From NCBI RefSeq assembly GCF_001971705.1, contig NZ_CP019327.1, forward strand, positions 2,604,001 to 2,668,000: DNA of 64,000 nucleotides, in the 5' to 3' direction. Shown here in pieces: positions 1-8,043 of this stretch (positions within the stretch are counted from its first letter, which is position 1; the number at the start of each line of letters is the position of its first letter). A program made the position numbers and the translations under genes. Origin of the DNA: Natronorubrum daqingense (GTDB taxonomy: Archaea > Halobacteriota > Halobacteria > Halobacteriales > Natrialbaceae). The notes under the pieces were generated by a model that did no database searches, was not told where the DNA came from, and saw nothing but the letters and a program-made list of their open reading frames with translations.

Positions 1-56
1 TCGCGTGCGCGTTCGCGTCGATCTACCTCGGGATCTTTCTGGCGAATCGGGAGTAA
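1..56 (+). CDS. 3' end of a probable membrane-protein gene (partial)
   Basis: An open frame enters from the left edge at base 3 and stops with TAA at 54-56. The visible C-terminus is about 17 residues, mostly hydrophobic (an AFASIYLGIFLA stretch) followed by NRE. That looks like the end of a last transmembrane helix with a short charged tail. Too little remains to name a family. It lies 58 bp before the aminopeptidase start in the same orientation. Confidence 0.45.
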   Translation, partial: ACAFASIYLGIFLANRE

Positions 57-114
57 TTCTCGCGAGTAGTTTCGATTCGAAAGCGGTATCCCAGCGCCGA
101 GAGACGTGTGTCGC

Positions 115-1209
115 ATGGACGCACGCATCCGCGAACACGCCGAAATCATCGCGAATCACTCCGTCGATTTGCAGGAGGGAGACAACGTTATCGTCGACGC
201 ACACCCCGTCGCCGAGGACCTGGTCGTCGCGCTCCACGAAGTGATCGGCGACGCCGGCGCGAACCCGCTCACCACGAGCCAGCGAACGGGCGCCCGCCAG
301 CGACGCGCGTTCCTCCGCGCCGGTGACGACGAGTACGAGACGCCGGAACACGAACTCGCCTTGATCCAGAACACCGACGTCTACATCGCGATTCGGGCGG
401 GCGACAACGCGACCCAGACCGCCGACGTCGACCCCGAGACGCAGGCGGCCTACCAGCAGTCCCATCGCCCGATTCTCGAGGAGCGACTCTCGACGCGGTG
501 GTGTCTCACACAGTATCCGGCCCCGGCGAACGCCCAACTCGCCGAGATGAGCACGGAGGGCTACGAGAACTTCGTCTGGGACGCCGTCAACAAGGACTGG
601 GACGAACAGCGCGCCCATCAGGCCAACATGGTCGAGATTATGGACCCCGCCGAAGAGATTCGAATCAAGAGCGGCGAGACGACCGACGTGACGATGTCCA
701 TCGACGGCAATCCGACGCTCAACGACCACGGCGAGCACAACCTTCCCGGCGGCGAAGTCTTCACCGCTCCCGTCCCCGACAGCGTCGAGGGCGAGGTGCT
801 GTTCGACATGCCGCTGTACCACCAGGGCCGGGAGATCACGGACGTGTACCTCGAGTTCGATGGCGGCGAAGTCGTCGACCACGCGGCGGCGAAAAACGAG
901 GACGTCCTCACCGAGGTCCTGAACACGGACGACGGTGCCCGCCGACTCGGCGAACTCGGCATCGGCATGAATCGAGATATCGACCAGTTCACCTACAACA
1001 TGCTCTTCGACGAGAAGATGGGCGATACGGTCCACATGGCCGTCGGCCGCGCCTACGATGACACCGTCGCCGAGGGCAACGAGCAGAACGATTCCGCCGT
1101 CCACGTCGACATGATCGTCGACATGAGCGACGACTCGTTCATCGAGGTCGACGGCGAGGTCGTCCAGCGCAACGGGACGTTCCGGTTCGAGGACGGCTTC
1201 GAGGACTAA
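115..1209 (+). CDS. M29-family metallo-aminopeptidase
   Basis: A 364-residue cytosolic aminopeptidase of the AmpS/PepS (M29, thermophilic metalloprotease) family, expected to remove N-terminal residues from peptides using two metal ions. The family's metal ligands can be placed: E214 in GGEVFT, E280 in GELGIG, H307 in TVHMAVG, Y314 in GRAY, H330 and D332 in VHVDM. Their spacing (66, 27, 7, 16, 2) fits the family. I chose ATG 115 rather than GTG 106 because the paralogue at 48390 starts with the same MD-R-REHAE pattern and a TATA-like GGTATCC lies about 27 nt upstream. Length is normal. A second M29 gene lies 47 kb away, so the two may differ in substrate preference (inference). Confidence 0.9.
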   Translation: MDARIREHAEIIANHSVDLQEGDNVIVDAHPVAEDLVVALHEVIGDAGANPLTTSQRTGARQRRAFLRAGDDEYETPEHELALIQNTDVYIAIRAGDNATQTADVDPETQAAYQQSHRPILEERLSTRWCLTQYPAPANAQLAEMSTEGYENFVWDAVNKDWDEQRAHQANMVEIMDPAEEIRIKSGETTDVTMSIDGNPTLNDHGEHNLPGGEVFTAPVPDSVEGEVLFDMPLYHQGREITDVYLEFDGGEVVDHAAAKNEDVLTEVLNTDDGARRLGELGIGMNRDIDQFTYNMLFDEKMGDTVHMAVGRAYDDTVAEGNEQNDSAVHVDMIVDMSDDSFIEVDGEVVQRNGTFRFEDGFED

Positions 1210-1304
1210 TTACCGCGAGCGACCAACGGGAGCGAGCGGTTTTTTCATCGAAGTTTTTGCGTGAGCGGTTGCCGAAGGCGACCCGAACGGAAAAAGTTCG
1301 GAAT

Positions 1305-1382
1305 GACTCGTTCATCGAAGTCGACGGCGAGGTCGTCCAGCGCAACGGGACGTTCCGGTTCGAGGACGGCTTCGAGCAGTAG
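1305..1382 (+). repeat. Duplicated 3' end of the upstream aminopeptidase gene
   Basis: Bases 1305-1376 repeat 1132-1203, the last codons of the M29 gene, with one mismatch in 72. The copy keeps the reading frame (DSFIEVDGEV...FEDGFEQ) and ends in its own TAG at 1380-1382. The two copies are 173 bp apart in direct orientation. The DNA between (1210-1304) shows no obvious coding sequence. It is best read as the remnant of a tandem duplication or recombination with a paralogous gene; no start codon or promoter serves it. Confidence 0.85.
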
Positions 1383-1499
1383 TACTCGAGAGTCATTTCG
1401 TTCGTTGTAACGCGTTCTCGTGTCTGTAATCGTCTCGAGGAGCGCGAGTGCCACGTTCGTCGACCGGATTTATGCCGCGCGAGCGAGTATCGACGGGTG

Positions 1500-1916
1500 A
1501 TGACAGTCCTCGTCGCGTACGACGGTTCGGAACCGGCACAGAAGGCAGTGAAGCAAGCGTTCGACGAGCATGGAGACGAGGAACTCGTCTTGTTGCGCGT
1601 CGTCGAACTCGCCGACGGGTACACGGAGGCGAGCATCAAGGCGGTGCAGGACGTGCTCGGGGATCGACGGGAGTCGGCCGCGGAAGAACTCCGCGCGGAT
1701 CTCCCGGACCTCGTCGACACCGAGTCGGTCGACTTTCGGACGGAAGTCGCCACCGGCAACCCGGCTCGAGAGATCGTCTCCGCCGCCGAGGAGTACGACG
1801 TCGACCAGATCGTAATCGGAAGCCACGGCCGGTCGGGCGTTTCTCGAGTCCTGCTGGGGAGCGTCGCCGAGTCGGTCGTTCGCCGCTCGCCGGTCTCCGT
1901 GACCGTCGTTCGATAG
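1500..1916 (+). CDS. Universal stress protein (UspA family)
   Basis: A 138-residue single Usp domain starting MTVLVAYDGSEPAQKA. The C-terminal half carries the ATP-binding G-2X-G-9X-G-S pattern from G107 (GSHGRSGVSR through LLGSV). The family binds ATP and supports stress survival; most haloarchaea carry many copies, so a specific role cannot be read off. ATG 1500 is preferred over GTG 1497 because ATTTATGCC lies 27 nt upstream, as in leaderless haloarchaeal genes. It is monocistronic, with the next genes convergent on the minus strand. Confidence 0.88.
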   Translation: MTVLVAYDGSEPAQKAVKQAFDEHGDEELVLLRVVELADGYTEASIKAVQDVLGDRRESAAEELRADLPDLVDTESVDFRTEVATGNPAREIVSAAEEYDVDQIVIGSHGRSGVSRVLLGSVAESVVRRSPVSVTVVR

Positions 1917-2017
1917 GCCCGAGCGCAGGGAGGTCGAGTTCACCGCTCTTCGTCCTCGCTCTCGCTCTCGTCCTCGGAGTACTCGAGTTCGACGCTCTCG
2001 TCGGAGAGGACGACCCA

Positions 2018-2098
2018 TCAGAGCCACCACCCGAGCAGGTACAGGAGAATCGCGACGCCGGCGAACGCCACCATCGGCTCGTACGGCGGTGTCGTCAT
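2018..2098 (-). CDS. 26-residue single-span membrane peptide
   Basis: Reading 2098 down to 2018 gives MTTPPYEPM, then a hydrophobic run ending VAILLYLLGWWL, then TGA. That is one short transmembrane helix with a proline-rich outer start and a Trp-Trp interfacial end. It begins 12 bp after the stop of the cupredoxin lipoprotein gene, so co-transcription is likely. No Shine-Dalgarno is visible. Tiny subunits of respiratory or copper complexes look like this, but I do not recognise a named family and function is unknown. Confidence 0.5.
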   Translation of the reverse strand: MTTPPYEPMVAFAGVAILLYLLGWWL

Positions 2099-2110
2099 CG
2101 TCGCGAGCGG

Positions 2111-2614
2111 TTACGCCTTCTCCAAGACGATCACGACGTCGCCTCGCTGCCCGTCTCGTTGGTACTCACACCGGTACGTTTCCATCTCGGCAGTCGCTCG
2201 GAACGCGAGCGACTCGGTCTCTCCGACCGTCTCGTTTCCGTCGCTCGAGTAGTCCGAGACGACTTCCTCGTCGGCGTCCCAGAAGGCGATGTTGTGGTGG
2301 ACGCCGTCCATGTTCTCCCAGACGAGTTCGTACTCACTCCCCTCGCGGAGCACGAGCGTCGGATTCTCGACGCGGTCGATAGCCGTCGGCTCGACGCCGA
2401 CCCAGCCTCCGACGTAGCCGTCGAATCGGATCGTTTCGACGCCCGCCCAGGCCTCGGGGTCGGTCTCGCCCTCGAGTTCTTCGGCTGCGTCGACGACCGG
2501 CTCCGGGTCGTCGTCGGCGTCGTCTTCACCCAGACAGCCAGCGACGGACGCAGTCGTACATAGCCCCGCGAGCCCTCCGAGTACCGCTCGTCGGCCCGTG
2601 TGCTGCGGTGTCAC
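2111..2614 (-). CDS. Cupredoxin-like (halocyanin-related) Tat lipoprotein
   Basis: A 167-residue exported lipoprotein. The N-terminus has a twin-arginine stretch (TGRRAVLGG) and a lipobox VAGC with Cys27 as lipid site, then an acidic linker and a cupredoxin fold. The first copper-site region (GVHHNIAFW) and the Cys (YRCEY) are present. Where halocyanins read C-x2-H-x4-M this protein has CEYQRDGQ, so the second His and the Met are both Gln. It may have an altered or lost type-1 copper site. GTG 2614 is chosen because TTATCC sits about 27 nt upstream; the longer frame to 2689 would start upstream of that box. It is followed by the 26-residue membrane peptide. Confidence 0.75.
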   Translation of the reverse strand: MTPQHTGRRAVLGGLAGLCTTASVAGCLGEDDADDDPEPVVDAAEELEGETDPEAWAGVETIRFDGYVGGWVGVEPTAIDRVENPTLVLREGSEYELVWENMDGVHHNIAFWDADEEVVSDYSSDGNETVGETESLAFRATAEMETYRCEYQRDGQRGDVVIVLEKA

Positions 2615-2685
2615 TACCGAACGTACACCAGCGAACGGGATAAGTCGCCGTTCACGCGCCAAAAACAGTCGACTCGAGCGGAACG

Positions 2686-3381
2686 TCACTCTGCGACGAG
2701 CGCCGCGACCATCTCGGAGACCGTCGCGAGTTCGTCGTCGTTGATGCCGTGGCCCATCCCTTCGTAGAGGCGCTTAGTCACGTCGGCGTTCATCGCCTCG
2801 AGCACGTCTGCCGTCTCGTAGACCCGTCGTTCGGGAATGTGGGGATCGACGTCGCTACAGCCCAGGAAGACGGGCGTTTCCTCGAGGTCGGCGTCGTCGC
2901 TCGCGTACTCCTCCGGGTCGATTTTCTCGCCGATGAGCCCGCCGCTGAGGGCGGCGAGGCCACCGTATCGTCGCGGGTTTCGGGCGACGAACTCGCTGGC
3001 GAGACACGCACCCTGCGAGAAGCCGATCAGCATGATACGCTCGTGTGGAATGCCGGCGTCGGTCGCTTCATCGATCGCAGCTGCGATGGCTTGCAGTCCC
3101 GAGGACCGACCCGGCTCGTTCTGCTCGACGGGCGCGAGAAACGAGTTCGGATACCACGTCTGGCGGGCCGCCTGCGGGGCGAGAACGGCGACGCCCTCCT
3201 CGTGAACTTCGTTCGCGAGTTGGACCATTCCGCGTGCGCTCGCGCCGCGCCCGTGCGTCAGGACCAGCGCTGCCTCGGCGTCCTCGAGTGGCGTCCCGTC
3301 GGTGACCAGTGGCTGGTTCTGGTGTGGCCCGTCCTCGCGGCCCTCCTGCGGTCCGTCGCCGCCGGAACTGTCCCCCATCAC
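2686..3381 (-). CDS. Alpha/beta hydrolase (phospholipase/carboxylesterase, MhqD-like)
   Basis: A 231-residue serine hydrolase of the abhydrolase_2 family. The nucleophile elbow is GFSQGA with Ser122. The acid is probably D179 (or D177) in CSDVDPH, and H211 in GMGHGIND completes the triad. A Gly/Asp-rich head of about 25 residues precedes the fold. Its ATG overlaps the stop of the VOC gene (ATGATG at 3381), so they are translationally coupled. In Bacillus a ring-cleaving VOC dioxygenase (MhqO) is paired with such a hydrolase (MhqD) for quinone resistance; I infer a similar role for this operon, without proof of substrate. Confidence 0.85.
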   Translation of the reverse strand: MMGDSSGGDGPQEGREDGPHQNQPLVTDGTPLEDAEAALVLTHGRGASARGMVQLANEVHEEGVAVLAPQAARQTWYPNSFLAPVEQNEPGRSSGLQAIAAAIDEATDAGIPHERIMLIGFSQGACLASEFVARNPRRYGGLAALSGGLIGEKIDPEEYASDDADLEETPVFLGCSDVDPHIPERRVYETADVLEAMNADVTKRLYEGMGHGINDDELATVSEMVAALVAE

Positions 3382-3998
3382 TCGACCCCACCGGTACCGG
3401 CGCTGGCCTCAGGGAGGTCGTACTCGACGACCTCGAGGCCGAGCGTCTCGATGGCTCCCCGGAGGTGCTCGTCTTTCGCGTAGTCGGCACCATCGTCTTC
3501 GCGGAGTTCCTGTGCCTTCGCGAGCACCTCGCCGCGTCGGTCGTCGGGAATCTCGTACTTGTCCGTCGAGAGTTCGATGACGAGGCCGTTGTTGTCGTGC
3601 GTGTAGATCGAGTGGAAGATCCCCCGGTCGAAGACGTTGTAGCGGTAACCCGCGTCCTCGAGGGCGTCCATCGTCTCCTCGTACTCGTCGGGTTCGATGC
3701 GGAAACAGAGGTGATGGACGGCCCCGACACCGCCGCGTTGGCCCTTCGCGGACGGTCGGTCGTCGCTCACGAAGAACGTGAGAATCCGACCGTCGCCCGT
3801 GTCGAAGAACAGGTGGGTCTGGGACGGATCGTCGAGGTTGGGCTGGCGGAGCACGAGTGGCATCCCGAGGAGGTCCTGGTAGAACTCGACGGTTTCCGCT
3901 TCGTTGCTTCCCCAGATGGTGATGTGGTCGGTTCCGGCCGCGTGAACGGGGCTGTCTGGTAGTTCGGGCGTGACTGGTGTCTGTGAGTCGTTTGACAT
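3378..3998 (-). CDS. VOC-superfamily ring-cleaving dioxygenase-like protein (MhqO-like)
   Basis: A 206-residue protein with two vicinal-oxygen-chelate modules. Module one begins DHITIWG (H25) and contains RILTFFV. Module two begins VHHLCFRI and ends LVIELS, giving the His/His/Glu metal set of glyoxalase and extradiol-dioxygenase folds. The C-terminal tail is acidic. It starts 40 bp after the FAD-reductase gene and overlaps the start of the hydrolase gene, forming the middle of a three-gene operon. Family knowledge supports cleavage of hydroquinone-like rings, but glyoxalase-type chemistry is also possible. Confidence 0.85.
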   Translation of the reverse strand: MSNDSQTPVTPELPDSPVHAAGTDHITIWGSNEAETVEFYQDLLGMPLVLRQPNLDDPSQTHLFFDTGDGRILTFFVSDDRPSAKGQRGGVGAVHHLCFRIEPDEYEETMDALEDAGYRYNVFDRGIFHSIYTHDNNGLVIELSTDKYEIPDDRRGEVLAKAQELREDDGADYAKDEHLRGAIETLGLEVVEYDLPEASAGTGGVE

Positions 3999-4038
3999 GG
4001 GGTCGGTATAGGTGGTGTAGTTAGTTCGGGTGGTATCG

Positions 4039-4659
4039 CTACTCTGCGAGTACCTCGCCGAAGACGCGCTCGGCGTCGGCGGGCACGTCGAAATCGTGGA
4101 AGTGATCGCCACGGACTGCCGAGAGGATGTTGAGTGCCGCGGCAGCGCCGTCGCCGACGGCGATGGCGGCCTGCCACTCCTCCGGTCGGACCATCGCGCC
4201 GGTCGCGTAGACGCCCGAGACGCTCGTCTCCATGTCGACGTCCACGTCGACAACGTCGTCGTTGGTGAACGAACAGCCGAGATTGTCCGCGACATCGCGG
4301 TTGGCTCCCGTCGCAAGGATGACGTAGTCGGCGTCGTACTCCCCGTCTTCGGTCTCGACCGTGAAGCCATCGCCATCGTCGTTCACGGCAGTGACCGGCT
4401 CTCCCTGCCGTCGGTCGACACCGAAGTCGTCGACTTGCTGGCGCGCCGTCTCCATGAACTCGCTGCCGCCGACGGAGCCGATGCCGAGGTAGTTGAACAG
4501 GTGGGCCTTGTGCATCCACGTCTCGTCCGCGTCGAACACCGTCGTCTCGAGGCCGTTTTTCGCCGTAAAGAGTGCGGCGCTCAATCCGGCGGGACCGCCG
4601 CCGACGACGATCACTGATTCATCGAACTCGGTACCGTTCTCGGAGGAATCGTTGCTCAT
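4039..4659 (-). CDS. Small FAD-dependent oxidoreductase, thioredoxin-reductase-like without CxxC
   Basis: A 206-residue flavoprotein. The FAD-binding Rossmann motif VVGGGPAGLSAALF is near residue 20, followed by TTVFDAD, and the second FAD contact ATGA is near the C-terminus (VYATGAMVRP). It resembles thioredoxin reductases but is about 100 residues shorter and lacks the redox-active CxxC, so it is not a disulfide reductase. It is the first gene of the operon with the VOC protein and the hydrolase, and may reduce a quinone or flavin substrate (inference). Confidence 0.8.
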   Translation of the reverse strand: MSNDSSENGTEFDESVIVVGGGPAGLSAALFTAKNGLETTVFDADETWMHKAHLFNYLGIGSVGGSEFMETARQQVDDFGVDRRQGEPVTAVNDDGDGFTVETEDGEYDADYVILATGANRDVADNLGCSFTNDDVVDVDVDMETSVSGVYATGAMVRPEEWQAAIAVGDGAAAALNILSAVRGDHFHDFDVPADAERVFGEVLAE

Positions 4660-4720
4660 CTGTAGTTACACATTGTTACCGCACGCACATGAACCCACTA
4701 GAGACACCAGACCAACCCCG

Positions 4721-4734
4721 TTACACGAGTGTTA
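4721..4734. promoter_or_regulatory. Imperfect dyad upstream of the FAD-reductase operon
   Basis: TTACAC-GA-GTGTTA matches a perfect inverted repeat in 5 of 6 positions. A direct repeat GTTAC-N5-GTTAC also lies closer to the start (4664-4678). Both sit in the region driving the minus-strand operon at 4659, so either could be an operator. No regulator gene is adjacent. Confidence 0.3.
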
Positions 4735-4999
4735 GTGGGCCACCGGCGTGGTACGGCGAACGTCGGTTCACTCGAGGGTGGATTCTCTTCGATTGATTGG
4801 TTGTATATACGGAATAGACGCCTTCTACTCCCGATTTAGTCCCTGCGTTCGCAGGCTCAATCAATTCACGTGACTGCGCGCTATCGTCCACTCCACAGGA
4901 GAGACCTAACGCCGTCAGGTCTACACACGGAGGCAGCCGCCGTCCACTAGCACCGTTCGGCCCAGTGACAGGCCACTCGAGGGCCAATCTACGCACACC
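4735..4999. other. Divergent intergenic region without a gene
   Basis: With 4660-4734 this makes 340 bp between divergent genes. It includes an AT-rich patch (TTGTATATACGG near 4800-4812) that could be a promoter element, and no convincing reading frame on either strand. Confidence 0.5.
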
Positions 5000-6103
5000 A
5001 TGCCAACGGAGACATCCATGAACACCAGCCTCGAGGTAGAGTACTGGGTTATCGACGACGACGGTGACCTGGTGCCACCCGGCTCACTGCTCGACGTATC
5101 TCCACAGCTCGATCCCGAGTTCGTCGAGCCGATGCTCGAGATCAAAACAACCCCGTGTCAGTCGATGGCCGAACTTCGCGCGGAGTTTCGCAACCTCATC
5201 AGCACCGTCGTCGATGCAGCGCACGACCAGCAAAAGCGTCTCGTCCCCCTTTCGACGCCGCTACACGCCGGTCCCGAATCCATTCCCTACCGCGACAAAC
5301 GAGGGAGCAACCTTCAGCGGCAGATCGTCGGCCCGACGTTCGAGGACGCCCGCGTCTGTGCGGGCACGCACGTTCACTTCGAACGCTCGAGCGTCGTCGA
5401 CCAGTTGAACACGCTGACGGCGATCGACCCCGCGTTCGTGCTCGTGAACAGTTCCTCTCACTACCGCGGCGAACACCTCCTCGAGTGCGCCCGTCCCTAC
5501 CTCTACCGACGCTCGTGTTACGACCCGTGTCCCCAGCAGGGCCAACTGTGGCCGTACGTCGACAGCGTCGAGGAGTGGGAACAGCGCCTCGAGGACGCCT
5601 ACGAGTGCTTTCGCGAACGCGCACTCGAGCGTGGCGTCGACCCGGCGGCGTTCGACGACGAGTTCGACCCGTTCGACGCCGTCTGGACGCCGGTTCGGCT
5701 CCGAAAAGCGATGCCAACTGTCGAGTGGCGCTCGCCCGACGCCGCCCTGCCGAGTCAGATTCTACGGCTCACCGAGACCGTTCGCTCGCTCGTCTCACAC
5801 GCCGATGCCCACGGAACCGTCGTCGCCTCCGACGAGCACCAGTCGGCGAAGACCGACGACCGACTGTCCCTCCCCTCGTTCGACACCGTGGAATCGGTCA
5901 CCGACGCGGCCATCCACGACGGACTCGAGGATCCCGCCGTCCGCTCGTATCTCGACGACCTCGGCTTCACCCCTTCCGCGCACGACCCGCTCGCGAATCG
6001 GCTGCCGGCGTCTCGACTCACCGAACGACAGGCGAAACAACTCCGACTCGAGGCCGCGGGCCAACTCGAAGCCGACCTCGAGCGGACGCCCGCTCGGGTA
6101 TAG
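5000..6103 (+). CDS. gshA: Glutamate-cysteine ligase, GCS2 family
   Basis: A 367-residue ATP-grasp-like ligase of the GCS2 family, joining glutamate and cysteine to gamma-glutamylcysteine, the main low-molecular-weight thiol of haloarchaea. Family motifs are present: EVEYWVIDDDGDLVP near residue 12, EPMLEIKTTPC near 43, and GTHVHFE near 118. The C-terminal 60 residues are acidic and family-typical. Two starts are possible: ATG 5000, used here, and ATG 5018, which begins right at the family core. It converges with the MFS gene, 17 bp apart. Some haloarchaea have more than one GCS2 paralogue, so the exact substrate is not certain. Confidence 0.8.
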   Translation: MPTETSMNTSLEVEYWVIDDDGDLVPPGSLLDVSPQLDPEFVEPMLEIKTTPCQSMAELRAEFRNLISTVVDAAHDQQKRLVPLSTPLHAGPESIPYRDKRGSNLQRQIVGPTFEDARVCAGTHVHFERSSVVDQLNTLTAIDPAFVLVNSSSHYRGEHLLECARPYLYRRSCYDPCPQQGQLWPYVDSVEEWEQRLEDAYECFRERALERGVDPAAFDDEFDPFDAVWTPVRLRKAMPTVEWRSPDAALPSQILRLTETVRSLVSHADAHGTVVASDEHQSAKTDDRLSLPSFDTVESVTDAAIHDGLEDPAVRSYLDDLGFTPSAHDPLANRLPASRLTERQAKQLRLEAAGQLEADLERTPARV

Positions 6104-6120
6104 GTCTCCGTGTTGTCGAC

Positions 6121-7278
6121 TCAGTTTGGCAAGCGATCCGCTCGTTCGAGCACCGCGAGGCCGATAACCGTCACGCCGAGGAAGAGGGCGGCGATTCGGA
6201 ACACGGTGTCGTAGGCGTAGCCGTGTTCGACGAAGACGCCCAACACGACCGAGCCGAGCGCCTGCGTGAGCATCCACACGGAGCTGAATACGGCGTAGGC
6301 GCTGCCTCTCGAGGAGTCCGGTAGCGTATCGAGGAGGAACGTGTCCGTGGCCGGAAAGAGCGCGTGGATCACAAAGCCGACGACGCTCGAAATGAGGACC
6401 AATCCGAGGAAGCTCTCGACGACCGTCAACACGAGGACGCTGAGCGCGAAGGCCCCGACGATCCCGAGCAGATACGGCACCCGCGGCAGTTTGTCGGCTA
6501 GATCTCCCCCGAAGTAGAAGGCGGGAATGCCGGCAGCGAAGACGATCGAGAGCATCAGTCCCGACGCCTGCGAGGAGAGTCCTTTCGATTGCATGTACAG
6601 TTCGTAGAAGTTGAACACACCCTGCCAGATGAACGACGCCGCGCCGACGATCGCCAACGCGGTGACGATGAGTCGCCACTCCGAAAGCGCACCGGCCACG
6701 AAGTTTCGATCGTCGACCCCCGCTCTCGGGAGTTCGGTTCTGACCGCGGCGAGTCCGGTGTACACCGTCACGAGTGCCGTCCCGAAGGCGATCGCCCACA
6801 GCGAGAGTCGCCAGTCGACGACGAGCGTGAGCGTCACGAGCGGGGCCGCGATCACGGCGGCGATCTGGCTCGCCGCGCCGTGGATGCCGATGACCCGGCC
6901 CACGCGTCCGGGGTACAACTCGCTCAAGAACGGGTTCGCGGAGACGAAGTAGACGCCGGAGGCGATCCCCATCAAAAACGCCCCGACCATCAGGTGGTGG
7001 ATCGTCGTCGCCGTCGCGGCGAACGCCGCCGCGGCCGTCAGAATCGCACCGGAGCCGATCACCACGGTGTGGCGAGGGAGCTTCGTCAGGAGCCACCCCG
7101 TCGGGAGTCGCGGCGACGCGCTCCCGATCCACGTCAGCGTCACGAGGAGCCCGGCAGTCGCCTCACCGATCGCAAACTCGGCGATGATGACGTCAAGCAG
7201 CGGCGCGAAGATAATTCTCGCGAGGTTGAGCAAAAAGACGAGACCACACAGCGAGGCGAAGAGTCGGGCGCGGCTCAC
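6121..7278 (-). CDS. MFS transporter
   Basis: A 385-residue integral membrane protein with about 12 hydrophobic segments and the two-half layout of the major facilitator superfamily. The first cytoplasmic loop reads WIGSASPRLPTGWLLTKLPRH, a variant of the MFS loop-2/3 signature. A second six-helix half starts near residue 210. Nothing in the sequence gives the substrate. The gene stands alone between the convergent gshA and a gene-poor accessory segment. Confidence 0.85.
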   Translation of the reverse strand: MSRARLFASLCGLVFLLNLARIIFAPLLDVIIAEFAIGEATAGLLVTLTWIGSASPRLPTGWLLTKLPRHTVVIGSGAILTAAAAFAATATTIHHLMVGAFLMGIASGVYFVSANPFLSELYPGRVGRVIGIHGAASQIAAVIAAPLVTLTLVVDWRLSLWAIAFGTALVTVYTGLAAVRTELPRAGVDDRNFVAGALSEWRLIVTALAIVGAASFIWQGVFNFYELYMQSKGLSSQASGLMLSIVFAAGIPAFYFGGDLADKLPRVPYLLGIVGAFALSVLVLTVVESFLGLVLISSVVGFVIHALFPATDTFLLDTLPDSSRGSAYAVFSSVWMLTQALGSVVLGVFVEHGYAYDTVFRIAALFLGVTVIGLAVLERADRLPN

Positions 7279-7648
7279 GAGCGCTCTTTCCAGTACACGC
7301 TCTCAAACGTTCCGAAATTCGACCACTCCTTGTGGCGGAGTGAAACCGACGCTCAGCGCGCTCGAGTCTCTCGAGTGTCGGACGGAGGACCCTTTAGTCG
7401 AACGTGAGTAACAGTGAGGACGAGTGACCGACCGCGGTCGTAGCGGAGTCGCGGTGGTCAGAACTGTGTTCGTCGTTGCACAGATGATCGCGGAAGCAGC
7501 CAGCACGTGTGGCCACAGCCAGTGTCTGCCGTGGGATTCGGGGGTCGAAACGACCTGTCCGCATGCTATTTATTCACATCACCTCGATCAATACGTGTGC
7601 ACGTCCAACAATAAGCTTTCCCCCTCCGGCAAACAGACTCTTTATTCG

Positions 7649-7707
7649 CAAAAAGTGAGTGGAATGGGCGTAACACTCCGCGAATATATTCTGAAACTCA
7701 CTTTTTG
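7649..7707. repeat. 12-bp perfect inverted repeat
   Basis: CAAAAAGTGAGT at 7649-7660 and its exact reverse complement at 7696-7707 enclose 35 nt. It could form a hairpin or mark the ends of a very small element. No target duplication or transposase is visible. Confidence 0.6.
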
Positions 7708-7753
7708 AAGGTTCGTGTTGATGGGTTTTACTCGAGTCTTCCCTTTCAATGTC

Positions 7754-7833
7754 GTCGCTCGCGAATTACCCGCGACAGGAAGGAGTACGATGAGATTTGA
7801 ACGATGCCGTTGGCTCATTCAAATCTCCTCTCA
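7754..7833 (-). repeat. tRNA-3'-end module, outlying copy
   Basis: The hairpin strings GTCGCTCGCGAATT (7754-7767) and CGCGACAGGAA (7771-7781) are identical to the reverse complement of the tRNA-Lys trailer at 58955-58968 and 58940-58950. Bases 7785-7802 match the tRNA-Arg 3' end (10946-10963) at 16 of 18 positions. Bases 7817-7833 match the inverted T-arm of the tRNA-Arg trailer at 15 of 17. The order of parts is the same as at the other loci. There is no tRNA gene body here. Confidence 0.7.
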
Positions 7834-8043
7834 ACCCCACATCAGCAGGGCCCTAACGCGGTAGCGCGTCTTTCGTATCGCGTGTCCAGGATAAAATGGA
7901 TTTCTCGCGCGCTCTGCACCGTTTCAGTGACACGCCGGTGGTGATCACTGCGGAACCGAACAGGTGACGGGCCCACCGACTGTTCTCTATTACTTCGAAA
8001 ATACATCACAATTTCTATATGTATATGTGGTAATTCTTAGAAG

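Larger units (their letters stand above)
7279..8043. other. Gene-poor region at the left edge of an accessory segment
   Basis: No convincing CDS. The open frames here have no family features, no promoter spacing and poor codon use. Base composition becomes AT-richer after about 7600. It holds a 12-bp inverted repeat (7649-7707), a tRNA-3'-end-like module (7754-7833) and the promoter of the next gene (TTCTATATGTATAT at 8013-8026). Confidence 0.6.

Noticed and set aside
7424-7708. 94-codon plus-strand frame
   Set aside because: GTG start without promoter spacing, unlikely composition, and it ends inside the 12-bp inverted repeat.
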